From Comamonas aquatica NBRC 14918 (GTDB taxonomy: Bacteria; Pseudomonadota; Gammaproteobacteria; Burkholderiales; Burkholderiaceae_C): a stretch of 64,000 nt of DNA. This document shows, one piece after another, positions 26,307 through 36,859 of this stretch (position 1 is the first letter of the stretch; each line of letters begins with the position of its first letter). Position numbers and translations under genes: made by a program. The DNA is taken from assembly GCF_000739875.1 (NCBI RefSeq), contig NZ_BBJR01000042.1, positions 1 to 64,000 of the forward strand. Direction: 5' to 3'. The notes beneath the pieces are model-generated. The model ran no database searches. It had not been told where the DNA came from and was given only the letters and a program-made list of their open reading frames with translations.

Positions 26307-27860
26307 CTAGACCTCGTCACCCGCTCCACGCTCGGGGCCGTCCAGCCCCAACTCCTGGATCTTGCGTGTGATGGTGTTGCGCCCGATCCCCAGGCGCTGC
26401 GCGGCTTCCATGCGCTTGCCGTGCGTCAGGCCCAAGGCGGTCGTGATCAGGCTGGACTCGAAGCGCTTGCTCAGCACGTCCCAGACCTCCTTGCAGTCAC
26501 CCTGCAACAGCTTGCGGGCATCGGCCTCCAGCAGGCTTTCCCAGCCAGGCCCGGCATACCCCGCGGCGGCAGTGGCCACCCCACTGGCCTGCGGCTGTGC
26601 GGTGCTGGCGACCGGAACCTCCGCCACCGCGCCGATCTGCAAAGGCACCAGGCCCGCGGGCTCGACCGCTGCAGTGCTGGCAAGCGCACCCAGCACCTCC
26701 GGGGGCAGGTCCTGCACCGAAATTTGCTGCGCCGGGGCCATGACCGTCAGCCAGTGGCAGATGTTCTCCAGTTGGCGCACATTGCCGGGAAAACCGAACT
26801 GCGCCAGACGCTGCAAGGCGGCCTCCGAAATGCGCTTGGGCTCCACCCCCAGCTGCTTGGCGCTGCGCTGCAAGAAATGCTTGGCCAGCATGGGCACGTC
26901 CTCGGAACGCTCGCGCAGCGAGGGCAGACGCAGCCGGATCACATTCAGGCGGTGGAACAAGTCTTCGCGAAACACCCCATCCTTGACCCGCTGCTCCAAG
27001 TTCTGGTGGGTGGCAGCAATCACGCGGACATTGCTTTTGACCGCCGTATGACCACCAACCCGGTAGAACTGGCCGTCAGACAGCACGCGCAACAGCCGGG
27101 TCTGCAGATCGAAGGGCATGTCCCCGATTTCGTCCAGGAACAAAGTCCCGCCCTCCGCCTGCTCGAAACGCCCCCGGCGCTGCGTCTGCGCCCCGGTGAA
27201 GGCGCCACGCTCATGGCCGAACAGCTCCGACTCCAGCAAATCCTTGGGAATGGCGGCGGTGTTGATGGCCACGAAAGGGCCATTTGCCACGGGCGAATGC
27301 TTGTGCAAGGCACGCGCCACCAGTTCCTTGCCCGAACCGGATTCGCCGGTGATCAGCACGGTGACGGCACTCTGGCTGAGGCGGCCGATCGCCCGGAACA
27401 CATCCTGCATCGCAGGCGCCTGGCCCAGCATCTCGGGCATGGCCGTCTGGCGTTCCTCGGCGACCTGCTCGCGCTCGCTTTCCTCCACCGCGCGGCGAAT
27501 CAACTCCACCGCCTTGGGCAGATCGAAAGGCTTGGGCAGGTACTCGAACGCGCCGCGCTGGAAGGCCGACACCGCACTGTCCAGGTCCGAGTAGGCCGTC
27601 ATGATGATCACCGGCAGCTCCGGCTGCTGCGCATGCACCTGCTCTAGCAGCTGCAAGCCCGAGCCGCCAGGCATGCGGATATCGCTGACCAGGACCCGCG
27701 GGCCCTGGTGCGCGGGGTCGCCTTCCGGCAGATCGGCCAAGGCGGCCAGCACTTCGCGGGGGTTGCTGAAACTGCGGGTGTCGAGGTTTTCGCGAGCCAA
27801 CGCCTTTTCTAAGACGAAGCGGATCGAGGGGTCGTCATCTACTATCCAGATCGGCTTCAT
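26307..27860 (-). CDS. ntrC: nitrogen regulator NtrC (sigma-54 response regulator)
   Basis: NtrC activates sigma-54 promoters under nitrogen limitation. The 517-residue protein has three domains. The receiver has phospho-acceptor Asp60 in LVSD, with VDDD near the start. The AAA+ domain has GESGSGKE, the sigma-54 contact loop GAFTGA and Walker B TLFLDEIGD. The Fis-type HTH lies at the C-terminus (MEAAQRLGIGRNTITRKI). A 60-residue Ala-rich linker precedes the HTH. It follows ntrB by 44 bases. Two near-consensus target sites lie upstream of glnA in this same window. Confidence 0.96.
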   Translation of the reverse strand: MKPIWIVDDDPSIRFVLEKALARENLDTRSFSNPREVLAALADLPEGDPAHQGPRVLVSDIRMPGGSGLQLLEQVHAQQPELPVIIMTAYSDLDSAVSAFQRGAFEYLPKPFDLPKAVELIRRAVEESEREQVAEERQTAMPEMLGQAPAMQDVFRAIGRLSQSAVTVLITGESGSGKELVARALHKHSPVANGPFVAINTAAIPKDLLESELFGHERGAFTGAQTQRRGRFEQAEGGTLFLDEIGDMPFDLQTRLLRVLSDGQFYRVGGHTAVKSNVRVIAATHQNLEQRVKDGVFREDLFHRLNVIRLRLPSLRERSEDVPMLAKHFLQRSAKQLGVEPKRISEAALQRLAQFGFPGNVRQLENICHWLTVMAPAQQISVQDLPPEVLGALASTAAVEPAGLVPLQIGAVAEVPVASTAQPQASGVATAAAGYAGPGWESLLEADARKLLQGDCKEVWDVLSKRFESSLITTALGLTHGKRMEAAQRLGIGRNTITRKIQELGLDGPERGAGDEV

Positions 27861-27904
27861 ATGCTGTGTTTACCTTCCGTTGTTTGTTCTTGAAAGACCC
27901 GGTC

Positions 27905-28978
27905 TCACGGCAGCGGGATCAGGATCCGAAAATCCGTGCGCCCCGGCATGCTTTCGCACTCGATGAGGCCATGGTGGCGCTGCACGAATGTCTGCGCCAA
28001 CGGCAGCCCCAAGCCCGAACCGCCGTCCCGCCCCGTCACCAGCGGATAGAAAATCCGCTCCTTGATGTGGTCCGGTACGCCGGGTCCGTTGTCAATCACA
28101 TGCAATTCCAGTGCCAACCTGTGGCGCTGGCGACCAATCGTCACCTGGCGGGCCACCCGGGTGCGCAACACGATTTCGGCCTCGCCACTGGTGATCTTGT
28201 CTGAGAGCACCTGTGCGGCGTTTTGCACGATGTTCAGCAGCGCCTGGATCAACTGTGCGCGATCCCCCTTGAACTCCGGGATGGAAATGTCGTAATCCCG
28301 GCGTACTTTCAGGCCCTGGGGGTACTCCAGCAGGACCAGGGAGCGCACCCGCTCGCACACCTCATGGATGTTCAGGTCGGCCAACTGGTGCGGGTGACGG
28401 TGCGGGGCCAGCAAGCGATCGACCAGGCTTTGCAGGCGATCGGCCTCATGGATGATGACCTGGGTGTATTCCTTGAGCTCACGGCTGTCCAGCTCCATCT
28501 CCAGCAACTGGGCCGCGCCGCGGATGCCGCCCAGCGGGTTCTTGATCTCGTGCGCCAGATTGCGCACCAGCTCCTTGTTCGCCTGGGCCTGCTCGACCAG
28601 GCGCTCCTCGCGGTCCTGGCGGGCCTGCTGCTCCAGCACCCACAGCTCCACCAGGCTCAAGTCCGTGTGCTCGATCGGTGTCAGCGTGACGTGCACGAAC
28701 AGCGGCTCTTGCACCGTGCGCTGCAGGCCGGTGTCGAAGCTCATCGCCGCATAGCCGTGCCCATCCGAGGATTGCAGGCCCGTGCGCAGCAGCGAGGGCG
28801 AGGCCAGGTACTGGGCGAACTCCACCCCTTCCAGCATGCGCCGCGACATGCCCATCGCGCTTTCCAGGGCGGCGTTGGCAAACACCACGGCCCCCTGCTG
28901 GTCGACCACCACCGCCAAGGTAGACAGCAAATCCAACGCAGCAAAACGCTGCACATCACGGGGAACTGCAAGCGACAT
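27905..28978 (-). CDS. ntrB: nitrogen regulation sensor kinase NtrB
   Basis: NtrB phosphorylates or dephosphorylates NtrC according to PII signalling. The 357-residue cytoplasmic kinase has a PAS domain (about 10-115) and the H-box NLAHEIKNPLGG with His143. The HATPase domain has NIVQNAAQ, DNGPGVP and GGSGLGLPLAQ. No transmembrane helix is present, as expected for NtrB. The ATG at 28978 is used; a TTG 15 bases upstream is less likely. The order glnA, DUF4124 gene, ntrB, ntrC is on one strand. Confidence 0.95.
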   Translation of the reverse strand: MSLAVPRDVQRFAALDLLSTLAVVVDQQGAVVFANAALESAMGMSRRMLEGVEFAQYLASPSLLRTGLQSSDGHGYAAMSFDTGLQRTVQEPLFVHVTLTPIEHTDLSLVELWVLEQQARQDREERLVEQAQANKELVRNLAHEIKNPLGGIRGAAQLLEMELDSRELKEYTQVIIHEADRLQSLVDRLLAPHRHPHQLADLNIHEVCERVRSLVLLEYPQGLKVRRDYDISIPEFKGDRAQLIQALLNIVQNAAQVLSDKITSGEAEIVLRTRVARQVTIGRQRHRLALELHVIDNGPGVPDHIKERIFYPLVTGRDGGSGLGLPLAQTFVQRHHGLIECESMPGRTDFRILIPLP

Positions 28979-29006
28979 GGACAGACCACTCAACTTTCAA
29001 AAACAA

Positions 29007-29519
29007 TCAGCCGCCAGAATGGCGTGCCAGCTCTCGCTGGATGCCGGCAATGTCGCTCTCCTGGCGGGCAATGCTGGCTTTCAAGCTCTCCAGGCGCTCG
29101 TTGTAGACCTGCGAGTTGCGCAACTCCAGCGCCGACTTGGTCGGGTAGCCGTCGTTGTATTCGGCCTTGAGCGCCTTCAATTTTCCCTGGGCCTTGACCA
29201 GCTCGGCCTGCAGGATGGCCCGGGCATCGCTGTCACGGGCTTTTTGCTGGCTGGGATCGACCTGCACCGCACGGGCGCCCGCCGGCGCAGGCGTGGAGGC
29301 CTTGCCCTCACCAGTCCCGGCGGGGGTGGCAGACGCGGGCCGGGTGTGCACCACGGTCACATGCCCACCTTCCACCACCTGGCAGTTGCGCTGCTTGGCG
29401 ATGGCGGCGCTGTTGGTGTACTCATTGCCACAACGGTAAATGCGCTCCTGGGCCTGTGCCGCAGGCAGCACGGCGGCACAGGCCAGCCAGCAGGCGGTTG
29501 CTCCGATCAGTTGCTTCAT
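29007..29519 (-). CDS. exported DUF4124-type protein with C-terminal coiled coil
   Basis: The 170-residue protein has a signal peptide ending at QAQ. The short cysteine-containing DUF4124-type motif RIYRCGNEYTN follows, then a Pro/Ala-rich linker and a long charged helix (residues about 105-165) likely to form a coiled coil. Such proteins sit between glnA and ntrB in several betaproteobacteria, but their function is unknown. GGAGGT at ideal spacing supports the ATG at 29519. The stop is 28 bases from the ntrB start. Confidence 0.72.
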   Translation of the reverse strand: MKQLIGATACWLACAAVLPAAQAQERIYRCGNEYTNSAAIAKQRNCQVVEGGHVTVVHTRPASATPAGTGEGKASTPAPAGARAVQVDPSQQKARDSDARAILQAELVKAQGKLKALKAEYNDGYPTKSALELRNSQVYNERLESLKASIARQESDIAGIQRELARHSGG

Positions 29520-29656
29520 AGTGTTCACACCTCCAACGTTCAAATCCAGGTGCCATGCCGCAGAACCAGCATGCATGGCGTGTCTGTATGGCATTGTGCA
29601 ATGCCCGACCTGCACTGTCCCGGATTGTCCGACCTGGGCCACCCGCTGCCGCCGAC

Positions 29657-29682
29657 AAAAAAGGCAGCCTCTCGGCTGCCTT
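29657..29682 (-). terminator. terminator of glnA
   Basis: The 9-bp perfect stem AAGGCAGCC / GGCTGCCTT with a 4-base loop is followed by six T's on the minus strand. It lies between glnA and the DUF4124 gene, so ntrBC expression from the glnA promoter must pass it. Confidence 0.9.
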
Positions 29683-29738
29683 GTCGTGTCGTTCCAGCAC
29701 AGGGGCCACGCATGCATGCCCAGCCCCTGGCGGCGGAA

Positions 29739-31154
29739 TTACAGCGAGTAGTACATGTCGTATTCGACGGGGTGCACGGCCTGGCGGAAGCGGGTCACTT
29801 CGCCCATCTTCAGTTCGATGTAGGCGTCGATCATGCTGTCGGAGAACACACCACCCTTGGTCAGGAAGGCGCGGTCCGCGTCCAGGGCTTCCAGCGCTTG
29901 GTCCAGGCTGTGGCACACGGTCGGCACCAGCTTGTCTTCCTCGGGCGGCAGGTGGTACAGATCCTTGGTGGCGGCTTCGCCGGGATGGATCTTGTTTTCC
30001 ACGCCGTCCAGACCGGCCATCAGCAACGCTGCGAAGCCCAGGTAGGGGTTCATCAGTGGATCGGGGAAGCGGGCTTCCACGCGGCGGCCCTTGGGGTTGG
30101 CCACGTAAGGAATGCGGATCGAGGCCGAGCGGTTCTTGGCCGAGTAGGCCAGCTTGACGGGGGCTTCGAAGCCAGGCACCAGGCGCTTGTACGAGTTGGT
30201 ACCGGGGTTGGTGATGGCGTTCAGGGCACGGGCGTGCTTGATGATGCCGCCGATGTAGTACAGGGCAAAGTCGGACAGACCGGCATAGCCGTCGCCGGCG
30301 AACAGGTTTTTGCCGTCCTTCCACACGGACTGGTGCACGTGCATGCCGGAGCCGTTGTCTCCGCTGTAGGGCTTGGGCATGAAGGTGGCGGTCTTGCCGT
30401 AGGTGTTGGCCACGTTCCAGATCACGTACTTCTGCAGCTGGGTCCAGTCAGCACGCTCCACCAGGGTGGAGAACTTGGTGCCCAGTTCGTTCTGGCCAGC
30501 GCCGGCCACTTCGTGGTGGAACACTTCGACGGGGATGCCCAGGGATTCCAGGATCAGGGACATCTCGGCACGCATGTCCTGGGTGCTGTCGACAGGAGGC
30601 ACGGGGAAGTAGCCGCCCTTAACGCGGGGACGGTGGCCACGGTTGCCGCCTTCAAACTTGGTACCGGTGTTCCAGGGGGCTTCGTACTCTTCGATTTCGA
30701 AGAAGGGGTTGTGGGGTTCGGTGCCCCAGCGCACGCCGTCGAAGATGAAGAATTCGGGTTCGGGACCGAAGTAGGCGGTGTCGCCCAGGCCGGAAGCCTT
30801 CAGGTAGGCTTCCGCGCGCTTGGCCACGGAACGGGGATCGCGGTCGTAGGCCTTGCCGTCACCGGGTTCGATCACATCGCACTGCAGGATCAGCGTGGTT
30901 TCTTCGAAGAAAGGATCGATGTTGGCGGTGTTGGGATCGGGCATGAGCAGCATGTCCGACGCTTCAATCCCCTTCCAACCAGCAACCGACGAACCGTCAA
31001 AGGCGTGGCCCGAAGTGAACTTGTCATCATCAAAGTGCGACACAGGCACGGTCACGTGCTGTTCTTTGCCACGGGTATCAGTGAAGCGCAGGTCAACAAA
31101 CTTGACCTCGTTTTCCTTCACTAGGTTCATCACATCTGCAACGGTCTTAGCCAT
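29739..31154 (-). CDS. glnA: glutamine synthetase, type I
   Basis: GlnA joins ammonia and glutamate to glutamine and is the main nitrogen-assimilation enzyme. The 471-residue protein is the dodecameric GSI-beta type. DGSSVAGW, the active-site [11 protein letters not shown] and HVHQSVW segments, and the adenylylation-loop tyrosine in [10 protein letters not shown] are present, so it should be regulated by GlnE. The start has AGGAG. It is preceded by a sigma-54 promoter and NtrC sites, and followed by a terminator. Confidence 0.97.
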   Translation of the reverse strand: MAKTVADVMNLVKENEVKFVDLRFTDTRGKEQHVTVPVSHFDDDKFTSGHAFDGSSVAGWKGIEASDMLLMPDPNTANIDPFFEETTLILQCDVIEPGDGKAYDRDPRSVAKRAEAYLKASGLGDTAYFGPEPEFFIFDGVRWGTEPHNPFFEIEEYEAPWNTGTKFEGGNRGHRPRVKGGYFPVPPVDSTQDMRAEMSLILESLGIPVEVFHHEVAGAGQNELGTKFSTLVERADWTQLQKYVIWNVANTYGKTATFMPKPYSGDNGSGMHVHQSVWKDGKNLFAGDGYAGLSDFALYYIGGIIKHARALNAITNPGTNSYKRLVPGFEAPVKLAYSAKNRSASIRIPYVANPKGRRVEARFPDPLMNPYLGFAALLMAGLDGVENKIHPGEAATKDLYHLPPEEDKLVPTVCHSLDQALEALDADRAFLTKGGVFSDSMIDAYIELKMGEVTRFRQAVHPVEYDMYYSL

Positions 31155-31200
31155 CAGGTTCTCCTGGAAAAGCGCTTCATAGAAAGTACGCAGTTAGCAA

Positions 31201-31216
31201 AGCAGTTTGTGTGCCA
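31201..31216 (-). promoter_or_regulatory. sigma-54 promoter of glnA
   Basis: On the minus strand TGGCAC, five bases, then CTGCT match the sigma-54 consensus TGGCAC-N5-TTGCA with the invariant GG and GC at the exact spacing. The predicted start site is near 31190, giving a 5' leader of about 35 bases to the glnA ATG at 31154. Confidence 0.8.
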
Positions 31217-31243
31217 GCTCGCCCCACACCCATCCACAAGCGG

Positions 31244-31276
31244 AAAGGCTGTGAAGTCCATGTTTTCACAGCCTTT
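31244..31276. repeat. perfect 12-bp inverted repeat upstream of the glnA promoter
   Basis: AAAGGCTGTGAA and TTCACAGCCTTT flank a 9-base loop. It sits between the sigma-54 promoter and the proximal NtrC site. It could end transcripts of the EI24-type gene (minus) arriving from the left-hand neighbour, although no long T-run follows. Confidence 0.6.
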
Positions 31277-31281
31277 TGCAA

Positions 31282-31298
31282 TTCACCACTTTGGTGCA
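31282..31298. promoter_or_regulatory. NtrC binding site 1 (proximal)
   Basis: TTCACCACTTTGGTGCA matches the NtrC consensus TGCACY-N4-TGGTGCA except at position 2. It is centred about 100 bases upstream of the predicted glnA start site, the usual enhancer distance. Confidence 0.75.
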
Positions 31299-31353
31299 AA
31301 TTCAACAAGCCATTCCGGACTTGCTTTCCGCGCACCATTTTAGTTCCTGGATG

Positions 31354-31370
31354 TGCGCCACATTGGTGCA
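31354..31370. promoter_or_regulatory. NtrC binding site 2 (distal)
   Basis: TGCGCCACATTGGTGCA matches the NtrC consensus with a single difference (G for A at position 4). It is centred about 170 bases upstream of the predicted start. Weaker half sites lie at 31331 and 31393. Confidence 0.78.
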
Positions 31371-31424
31371 ATCACCAATATGCGGCACGCCCTGCACCAA
31401 GTGGCAAAAAACACACAACGGTTT

Positions 31425-32264
31425 TCACGGCCGCGTGCCTGCCGGTGGTGCCGCCTGCCCGGCATCCAGCGCGACATGCTCCCGCAGACTGTGCAGGGCG
31501 GCCAGGCCATAGTGCGCAAACCAGAGCGAGGAAAACGCCAGCACCAGCGCATAAATCCACACCGCCACCGGAATCAGCACCCAGAACGCGGCGGCGAACA
31601 CCACCCCCGACGCCCACACCAAGCTGGGCGCGGCGCCCAGGTAGCCACAGACCACACCCATCAACAGCAAGCGGTAGCGGTGGGTGGCCAGGAGGGTCTG
31701 GCGCTCGGCCGGGCTGGCGTGCTCGGCCAGGGCGTCAAAGGCCATGACACGGTAGGTCAGCCAGCCCCAGATCAGCGGTGGCAGGACCAGCACCAGCGGT
31801 GGCACCAGCCACAGCGGCATGGACAGCACCAGGGCCAGCAAGGCCACGGCCGTCGATCCCAGGGCCCACAGTGCGCTGCCCACCCAGCCCGCCCCCTGCT
31901 TGCGCTGCAGTCGCGGAAAGCGGCGTTCGGCCACCAACGCCACCATCTGCGGGGTCATCACCACGGCCACGATGGCCAAGGCCACCATCACCATCACCGG
32001 ACTGATCACCAGCACCAGCAAAACCGCCGCCGCCACGGCGCTGGCCGCTGCCGTGCCCTGCCCCATCCAGCCCCACAACCATTGCAGCCAGCTGGCAGCT
32101 TCCAGCCAGGCCTGCACGCTGGCCGCGGCAGCGTCCCACCAGAACACCCCGACCAGCGCCGCCATGCCGGCCACCAGCAGCAGAGGAAACAAGGACCAGG
32201 CCATCACCCGACCCCGCAGGCAATCGGTCACCGCGCGCCACAGCGCATCCAAGATCATGTGCAT
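31425..32264 (-). CDS. EI24/CysZ-type integral membrane protein
   Basis: The 279-residue protein is almost wholly hydrophobic, with about six transmembrane segments. Examples are SLFPLLLVAGMAALVGVFW, AVLLVLVISPVMVMVALAIV and WVLIPVAVWIYALVLAF. The layout resembles EI24 domain proteins, a group that includes the sulfate transporter CysZ, but no cys genes are near. Several ATGs (32276, 32264, 32258) are possible; 32264 is used. It lies upstream of glnA on the same strand, separated by the nitrogen-control region. Confidence 0.68.
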   Translation of the reverse strand: MHMILDALWRAVTDCLRGRVMAWSLFPLLLVAGMAALVGVFWWDAAAASVQAWLEAASWLQWLWGWMGQGTAAASAVAAAVLLVLVISPVMVMVALAIVAVVMTPQMVALVAERRFPRLQRKQGAGWVGSALWALGSTAVALLALVLSMPLWLVPPLVLVLPPLIWGWLTYRVMAFDALAEHASPAERQTLLATHRYRLLLMGVVCGYLGAAPSLVWASGVVFAAAFWVLIPVAVWIYALVLAFSSLWFAHYGLAALHSLREHVALDAGQAAPPAGTRP

Positions 32265-32448
32265 GCTGCCAAGCATAGCGGCGCCGACCTGCCCGGCACA
32301 AGGCCAGTGGCACGCTGGCCCCTGCACACCCTAAGCGCATCAAAAAGCAGAGCTGCTGGCGCTCATCAACACTGGGTTGTAGATACTTTTTGGATTGAAA
32401 GCGCCGGATGACGCGCGCCAACTGCTCTTATTTATAGATTTTGGAAAT

Positions 32449-32473
32449 AAAAAAGGAGCCCCAGGGGCTCCTT
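32449..32473 (-). terminator. terminator after the phosphoribosyltransferase gene
   Basis: The perfect stem AAGGAGCCCC / GGGGCTCCTT is followed by six T's on the minus strand. It ends the long hfq-to-purA minus-strand run about 20 bases after the last stop. Bases 32265-32448 beyond it contain a degenerate copy of the dispersed repeat and no gene. Confidence 0.9.
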
Positions 32474-32494
32474 GTGTCGGACGTGCACGCTGTC

Positions 32495-33019
32495 TTACAG
32501 CTTCCACTTGTCCATCAGCTTCTCGGGCGACAGGTTGTCGTAGCCTTCGAAGGGCTGGTGGATCCAGGGGTTGGTGGGCAGGTCTTCCACGGAGTAGTCG
32601 GCGCGGAAGGTCGACACACCCTTGGTCCAGATCACGGCGGTACGCAGCTCGGTGATGGGCTGGTAGTTTTCCTTGAGCATCTTCACCACGGCATTCAGCG
32701 TCACGCCCGAATCGGCCAGGTCGTCAACCAGCAGCACGCGGCCGGCGATCTCGCCCTTGGGGGTGGCGATGAAGCGGCCGATGTCCAGGTGGCCCTGCAC
32801 GGTGCCAGCCTCGGCGCGGTACGAGCTGGTCGACATGATGGCCAGGGGCTTGTCGAAGATGCGGCTCAGGATGTCACCGGGGCGTAGGCCACCACGGGCC
32901 AGGCACAGGATGGTGTCGAATTCCCAACCGGACTGGTGGATCTTGAGGGCCAGCTTTTCGATCAGGCCGTGGTATTCGTCGTAGCTGACGTACAGGTGCT
33001 TGCCGTCTTCAGTCAACAT
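32495..33019 (-). CDS. purine-type phosphoribosyltransferase
   Basis: The 174-residue type I phosphoribosyltransferase has the PRPP-binding loop VLLVDDLADSGVT (about 94-106) and an early LARGGLRPGDILS segment. It transfers the phosphoribosyl group of PRPP to a purine base, most likely hypoxanthine, guanine or xanthine; the exact base is not certain. It lies 54 bases after purA, so salvage and AMP synthesis genes are adjacent and probably co-transcribed. AGGA precedes the ATG. Confidence 0.85.
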   Translation of the reverse strand: MLTEDGKHLYVSYDEYHGLIEKLALKIHQSGWEFDTILCLARGGLRPGDILSRIFDKPLAIMSTSSYRAEAGTVQGHLDIGRFIATPKGEIAGRVLLVDDLADSGVTLNAVVKMLKENYQPITELRTAVIWTKGVSTFRADYSVEDLPTNPWIHQPFEGYDNLSPEKLMDKWKL

Positions 33020-33073
33020 GGTCGTGTTCCTGTGTAATTTCGCGAGGAGCGTGTTTATAGAGGCAACGCCGCT

Positions 33074-34480
<1,407 letters not shown>

Positions 34481-35629
34481 TTAGATGGCTTGAACGACCC
34501 ATTGCCCGGCGCTGGGCACCAGTGCGCGGTCGCAGTCGAATTCGTCCACTTCGCTCTCATGACCTGGCAACACGCACACCACGGTCTCGCCTTGGCTGCG
34601 CAACTGCGCAATGGCTTGACTGAGTTGTGCATCGTTGCCCCAGGGAGCGCGAATGGCCGCACGCAGCGGACGCGATGGCACCACCGACACCAGCTGCTTG
34701 ATATCCAGTGAGAAGCCCGCCGCAGGGCGGTTGCGTCCAAACACAGCCCCCACTTCGTCGTAACGGCCGCCACGCACCAGCGCATCGCTGGCGCCCGGGG
34801 CGTAGACGGCAAAGCGTGTGCCGCTGTAGTAGGAGTAGCCACGCACGTCCGCCAGATCGAATGTCAGGTTCGCTTGCGGAAACTGTGTGGCAAACCACTT
34901 GAGGTGCTGCAGCACGTGCAGCGTTCCGGGTGTGCGGGCCAACGCCTTCTCTGCCTCGTCCAGCACGGAGACATCACCGTACAGCTGCAGCAAGGCCTGC
35001 AGGCCTTCGCGCGCGGTCTGGGGAAAACTTTTGGTGAGGGCCGCCAAGCCCGTGGCGTCCTTGGCGGCCAGCGCCGCGTGCACCTTCTGCAGCACGCTGG
35101 CATCCACCATGACCCCGGCCAGCAGGCTGCGCACGATGCGCACATCGCCCAGGTCCACGGTGAAGCCGGTCACGCCCGCACCCTGCACACAGGCCAGTGC
35201 CAGGCTCAGCGCCTCCACGTCGGCTTCGGGTCCGGCATGGCCATAGATTTCAGCGCCGAACTGCAGCGGCTCCCGTGAGGCACGGGGGCGATCCTGCGTG
35301 GCATGCAACACCGGACCACAGTAGCACAGGCGCGTCACGCCCTGGCGGTTCAGCAAATGCGCGTCGATGCGCGCCACCTGCTGCGTCATGTCCGCACGCA
35401 GCCCCAGGGAGCGTCCGGAAATTTGGTCGACCAACTTGAAGGTCTGCAGGTTCAATGCTTCACCGGTGCCGGTGAGCAAGGACTCCAGATACTCCAGGAG
35501 CGGAGGCATGACCAACTCATACCCATAGCTGCGCGCCGTATCGAGCAAACCTCGACGCAACTCTTCGATGTGACGTGCCTCAGAGGGCAGCACATCGGCG
35601 ATGTGATCCGGCAGGACCCAAGCGGACAT
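34481..35629 (-). CDS. hisZ: ATP phosphoribosyltransferase regulatory subunit HisZ
   Basis: HisZ is a class II aaRS-like paralogue of HisRS that pairs with the short HisG to form the first enzyme of histidine synthesis and gives histidine feedback control. The 382-residue protein has class II motif elements ([32 protein letters not shown]) but no anticodon domain. A true hisS lies about 7.5 kb upstream in the same cluster. hisG is not in this window. Confidence 0.94.
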   Translation of the reverse strand: MSAWVLPDHIADVLPSEARHIEELRRGLLDTARSYGYELVMPPLLEYLESLLTGTGEALNLQTFKLVDQISGRSLGLRADMTQQVARIDAHLLNRQGVTRLCYCGPVLHATQDRPRASREPLQFGAEIYGHAGPEADVEALSLALACVQGAGVTGFTVDLGDVRIVRSLLAGVMVDASVLQKVHAALAAKDATGLAALTKSFPQTAREGLQALLQLYGDVSVLDEAEKALARTPGTLHVLQHLKWFATQFPQANLTFDLADVRGYSYYSGTRFAVYAPGASDALVRGGRYDEVGAVFGRNRPAAGFSLDIKQLVSVVPSRPLRAAIRAPWGNDAQLSQAIAQLRSQGETVVCVLPGHESEVDEFDCDRALVPSAGQWVVQAI

Positions 35630-35719
35630 GGAAAAAAGGGGGAGGCTGTTAAAAACGTGATTCTATCGGCTATCGCCGGCCGCCCCCAACAAAGCCTTAA
35701 GGCCTAGCCATGATCCACG

Positions 35720-35911
35720 TTATTCAAGCCACCACAGCAGGCTTAAACCGACTGCGATACAGAGCAGCCCCACAGCGCGTATCTGGCCATCGCGCAAGGC
35801 CAGCAGCTGGGTCAAGGTGGCACGCCAGCGGCGCGGTGATGCAAACGGCAGCAAACCCTCGACCACCAACAACAAGGCCAAGGTAGTCCACCAAGAAAAT
35901 CCGGATTCCAT
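35720..35911 (-). CDS. DUF2065-family small membrane protein
   Basis: The 63-residue protein has two hydrophobic helices (WWTTLALLLVVEGLLPFA and AVGLLCIAVGLSLLWW). They flank the conserved PRRWR turn typical of DUF2065 (E. coli YjeT). It regularly lies next to hflC in proteobacteria, as here, 46 bases downstream. The function is unknown; a link to the HflKC-FtsH complex is inferred only from this conserved position. Confidence 0.85.
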   Translation of the reverse strand: MESGFSWWTTLALLLVVEGLLPFASPRRWRATLTQLLALRDGQIRAVGLLCIAVGLSLLWWLE

Positions 35912-35957
35912 GGGGTGGGCTGGCCTTGGCCTGAAGGGCTACAGACGGTGCGCGCGC

Positions 35958-36848
35958 TTAGTTGCTGCTGGCTCCACTGCTGCGGTAGGACTTGAAGAAG
36001 TCAGAACTGCTGGGGTCAACCAGCATCACGTCGCTCTTGTTCGCAAAGCTGGCCTTGTAGGCTTCCAGACTGCGGTAGAACTTCGCGAACTGGGGGTCTT
36101 GCCCAAAAGCCCCGGCATAGGTTCGGGCTGCCTCGGCGTCGCCCTCGCCCTTGATCTTCTGCGCATCCCGGTAGGCATTCGCCACGGTGATTTCGCGCTG
36201 GCGATCGGCTTCCGCACGGATTTTTTCACCCTCGGCAGCGCCGGTCGACCGCAGCTCGTTGGCCACGCGCTTGCGCTCGGCTTCCATGCGGCGATAGACG
36301 GATTCGGTGATGGTCTCCGCGTAATCCACACGGGTGATGCGCACGTCCACCACATCCACGCCCCAGGTCTTGCCACCGGTCACTGCATTCAGGACTTCCT
36401 GCTTGACGTCGGCCATCAGGGTGTCGCGCTTGCTGGACAGCAGCTCGCGCACGGTACGCTTGTTGACTTCCTCTTGGAAGGCATTGCGAACCACACGGTT
36501 CAGTTGCATGGCACCGGCACTTTCGTCCAGCCCCACGTTGCGGATGTATTCCGACGGATCGGTAATGCGCCAGCGCACGTACCAGTCGATCACCACGCGC
36601 TGCTTTTCGGCGGTCAGCATGGGTTCGGTATCGGTACTATCCAGTGTCAGCAGACGCTTGTCGATGTAACGCACGTTCTGGAACGGTGGCGGCATCTTGA
36701 AGTTCAAGCCCGGCTCGGTAATGACTTCCTTGATCTGCCCCAGGGCGTAGACCACGCCAAATTGACGTTGGTCCACCACAAAAAGCATGGAGCTCAGCAC
36801 GGCCAGCACCACCAGCAGGCTAGAGGCAATAAATCCAACTCTGTTCAC
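35958..36848 (-). CDS. hflC: protease modulator HflC
   Basis: HflC is a stomatin/prohibitin-type protein that forms, with HflK, a membrane cage around the FtsH protease. The 296-residue protein has an N-terminal membrane anchor (residues 5-22), the SPFH/Band 7 domain and a C-terminal helical region rich in Glu, Ala and Arg. The start is a GTG at 36848 with GAGGAG upstream. It follows hflK by 11 bases. Confidence 0.95.
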   Translation of the reverse strand: MNRVGFIASSLLVVLAVLSSMLFVVDQRQFGVVYALGQIKEVITEPGLNFKMPPPFQNVRYIDKRLLTLDSTDTEPMLTAEKQRVVIDWYVRWRITDPSEYIRNVGLDESAGAMQLNRVVRNAFQEEVNKRTVRELLSSKRDTLMADVKQEVLNAVTGGKTWGVDVVDVRITRVDYAETITESVYRRMEAERKRVANELRSTGAAEGEKIRAEADRQREITVANAYRDAQKIKGEGDAEAARTYAGAFGQDPQFAKFYRSLEAYKASFANKSDVMLVDPSSSDFFKSYRSSGASSN

Positions 36849-36859
36849 AACAGATCTCC

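Noticed and set aside
34481-35629. Second histidyl-tRNA synthetase
   Set aside because: It lacks the anticodon domain, and its position next to purA is that of HisZ, the HisG regulatory subunit.
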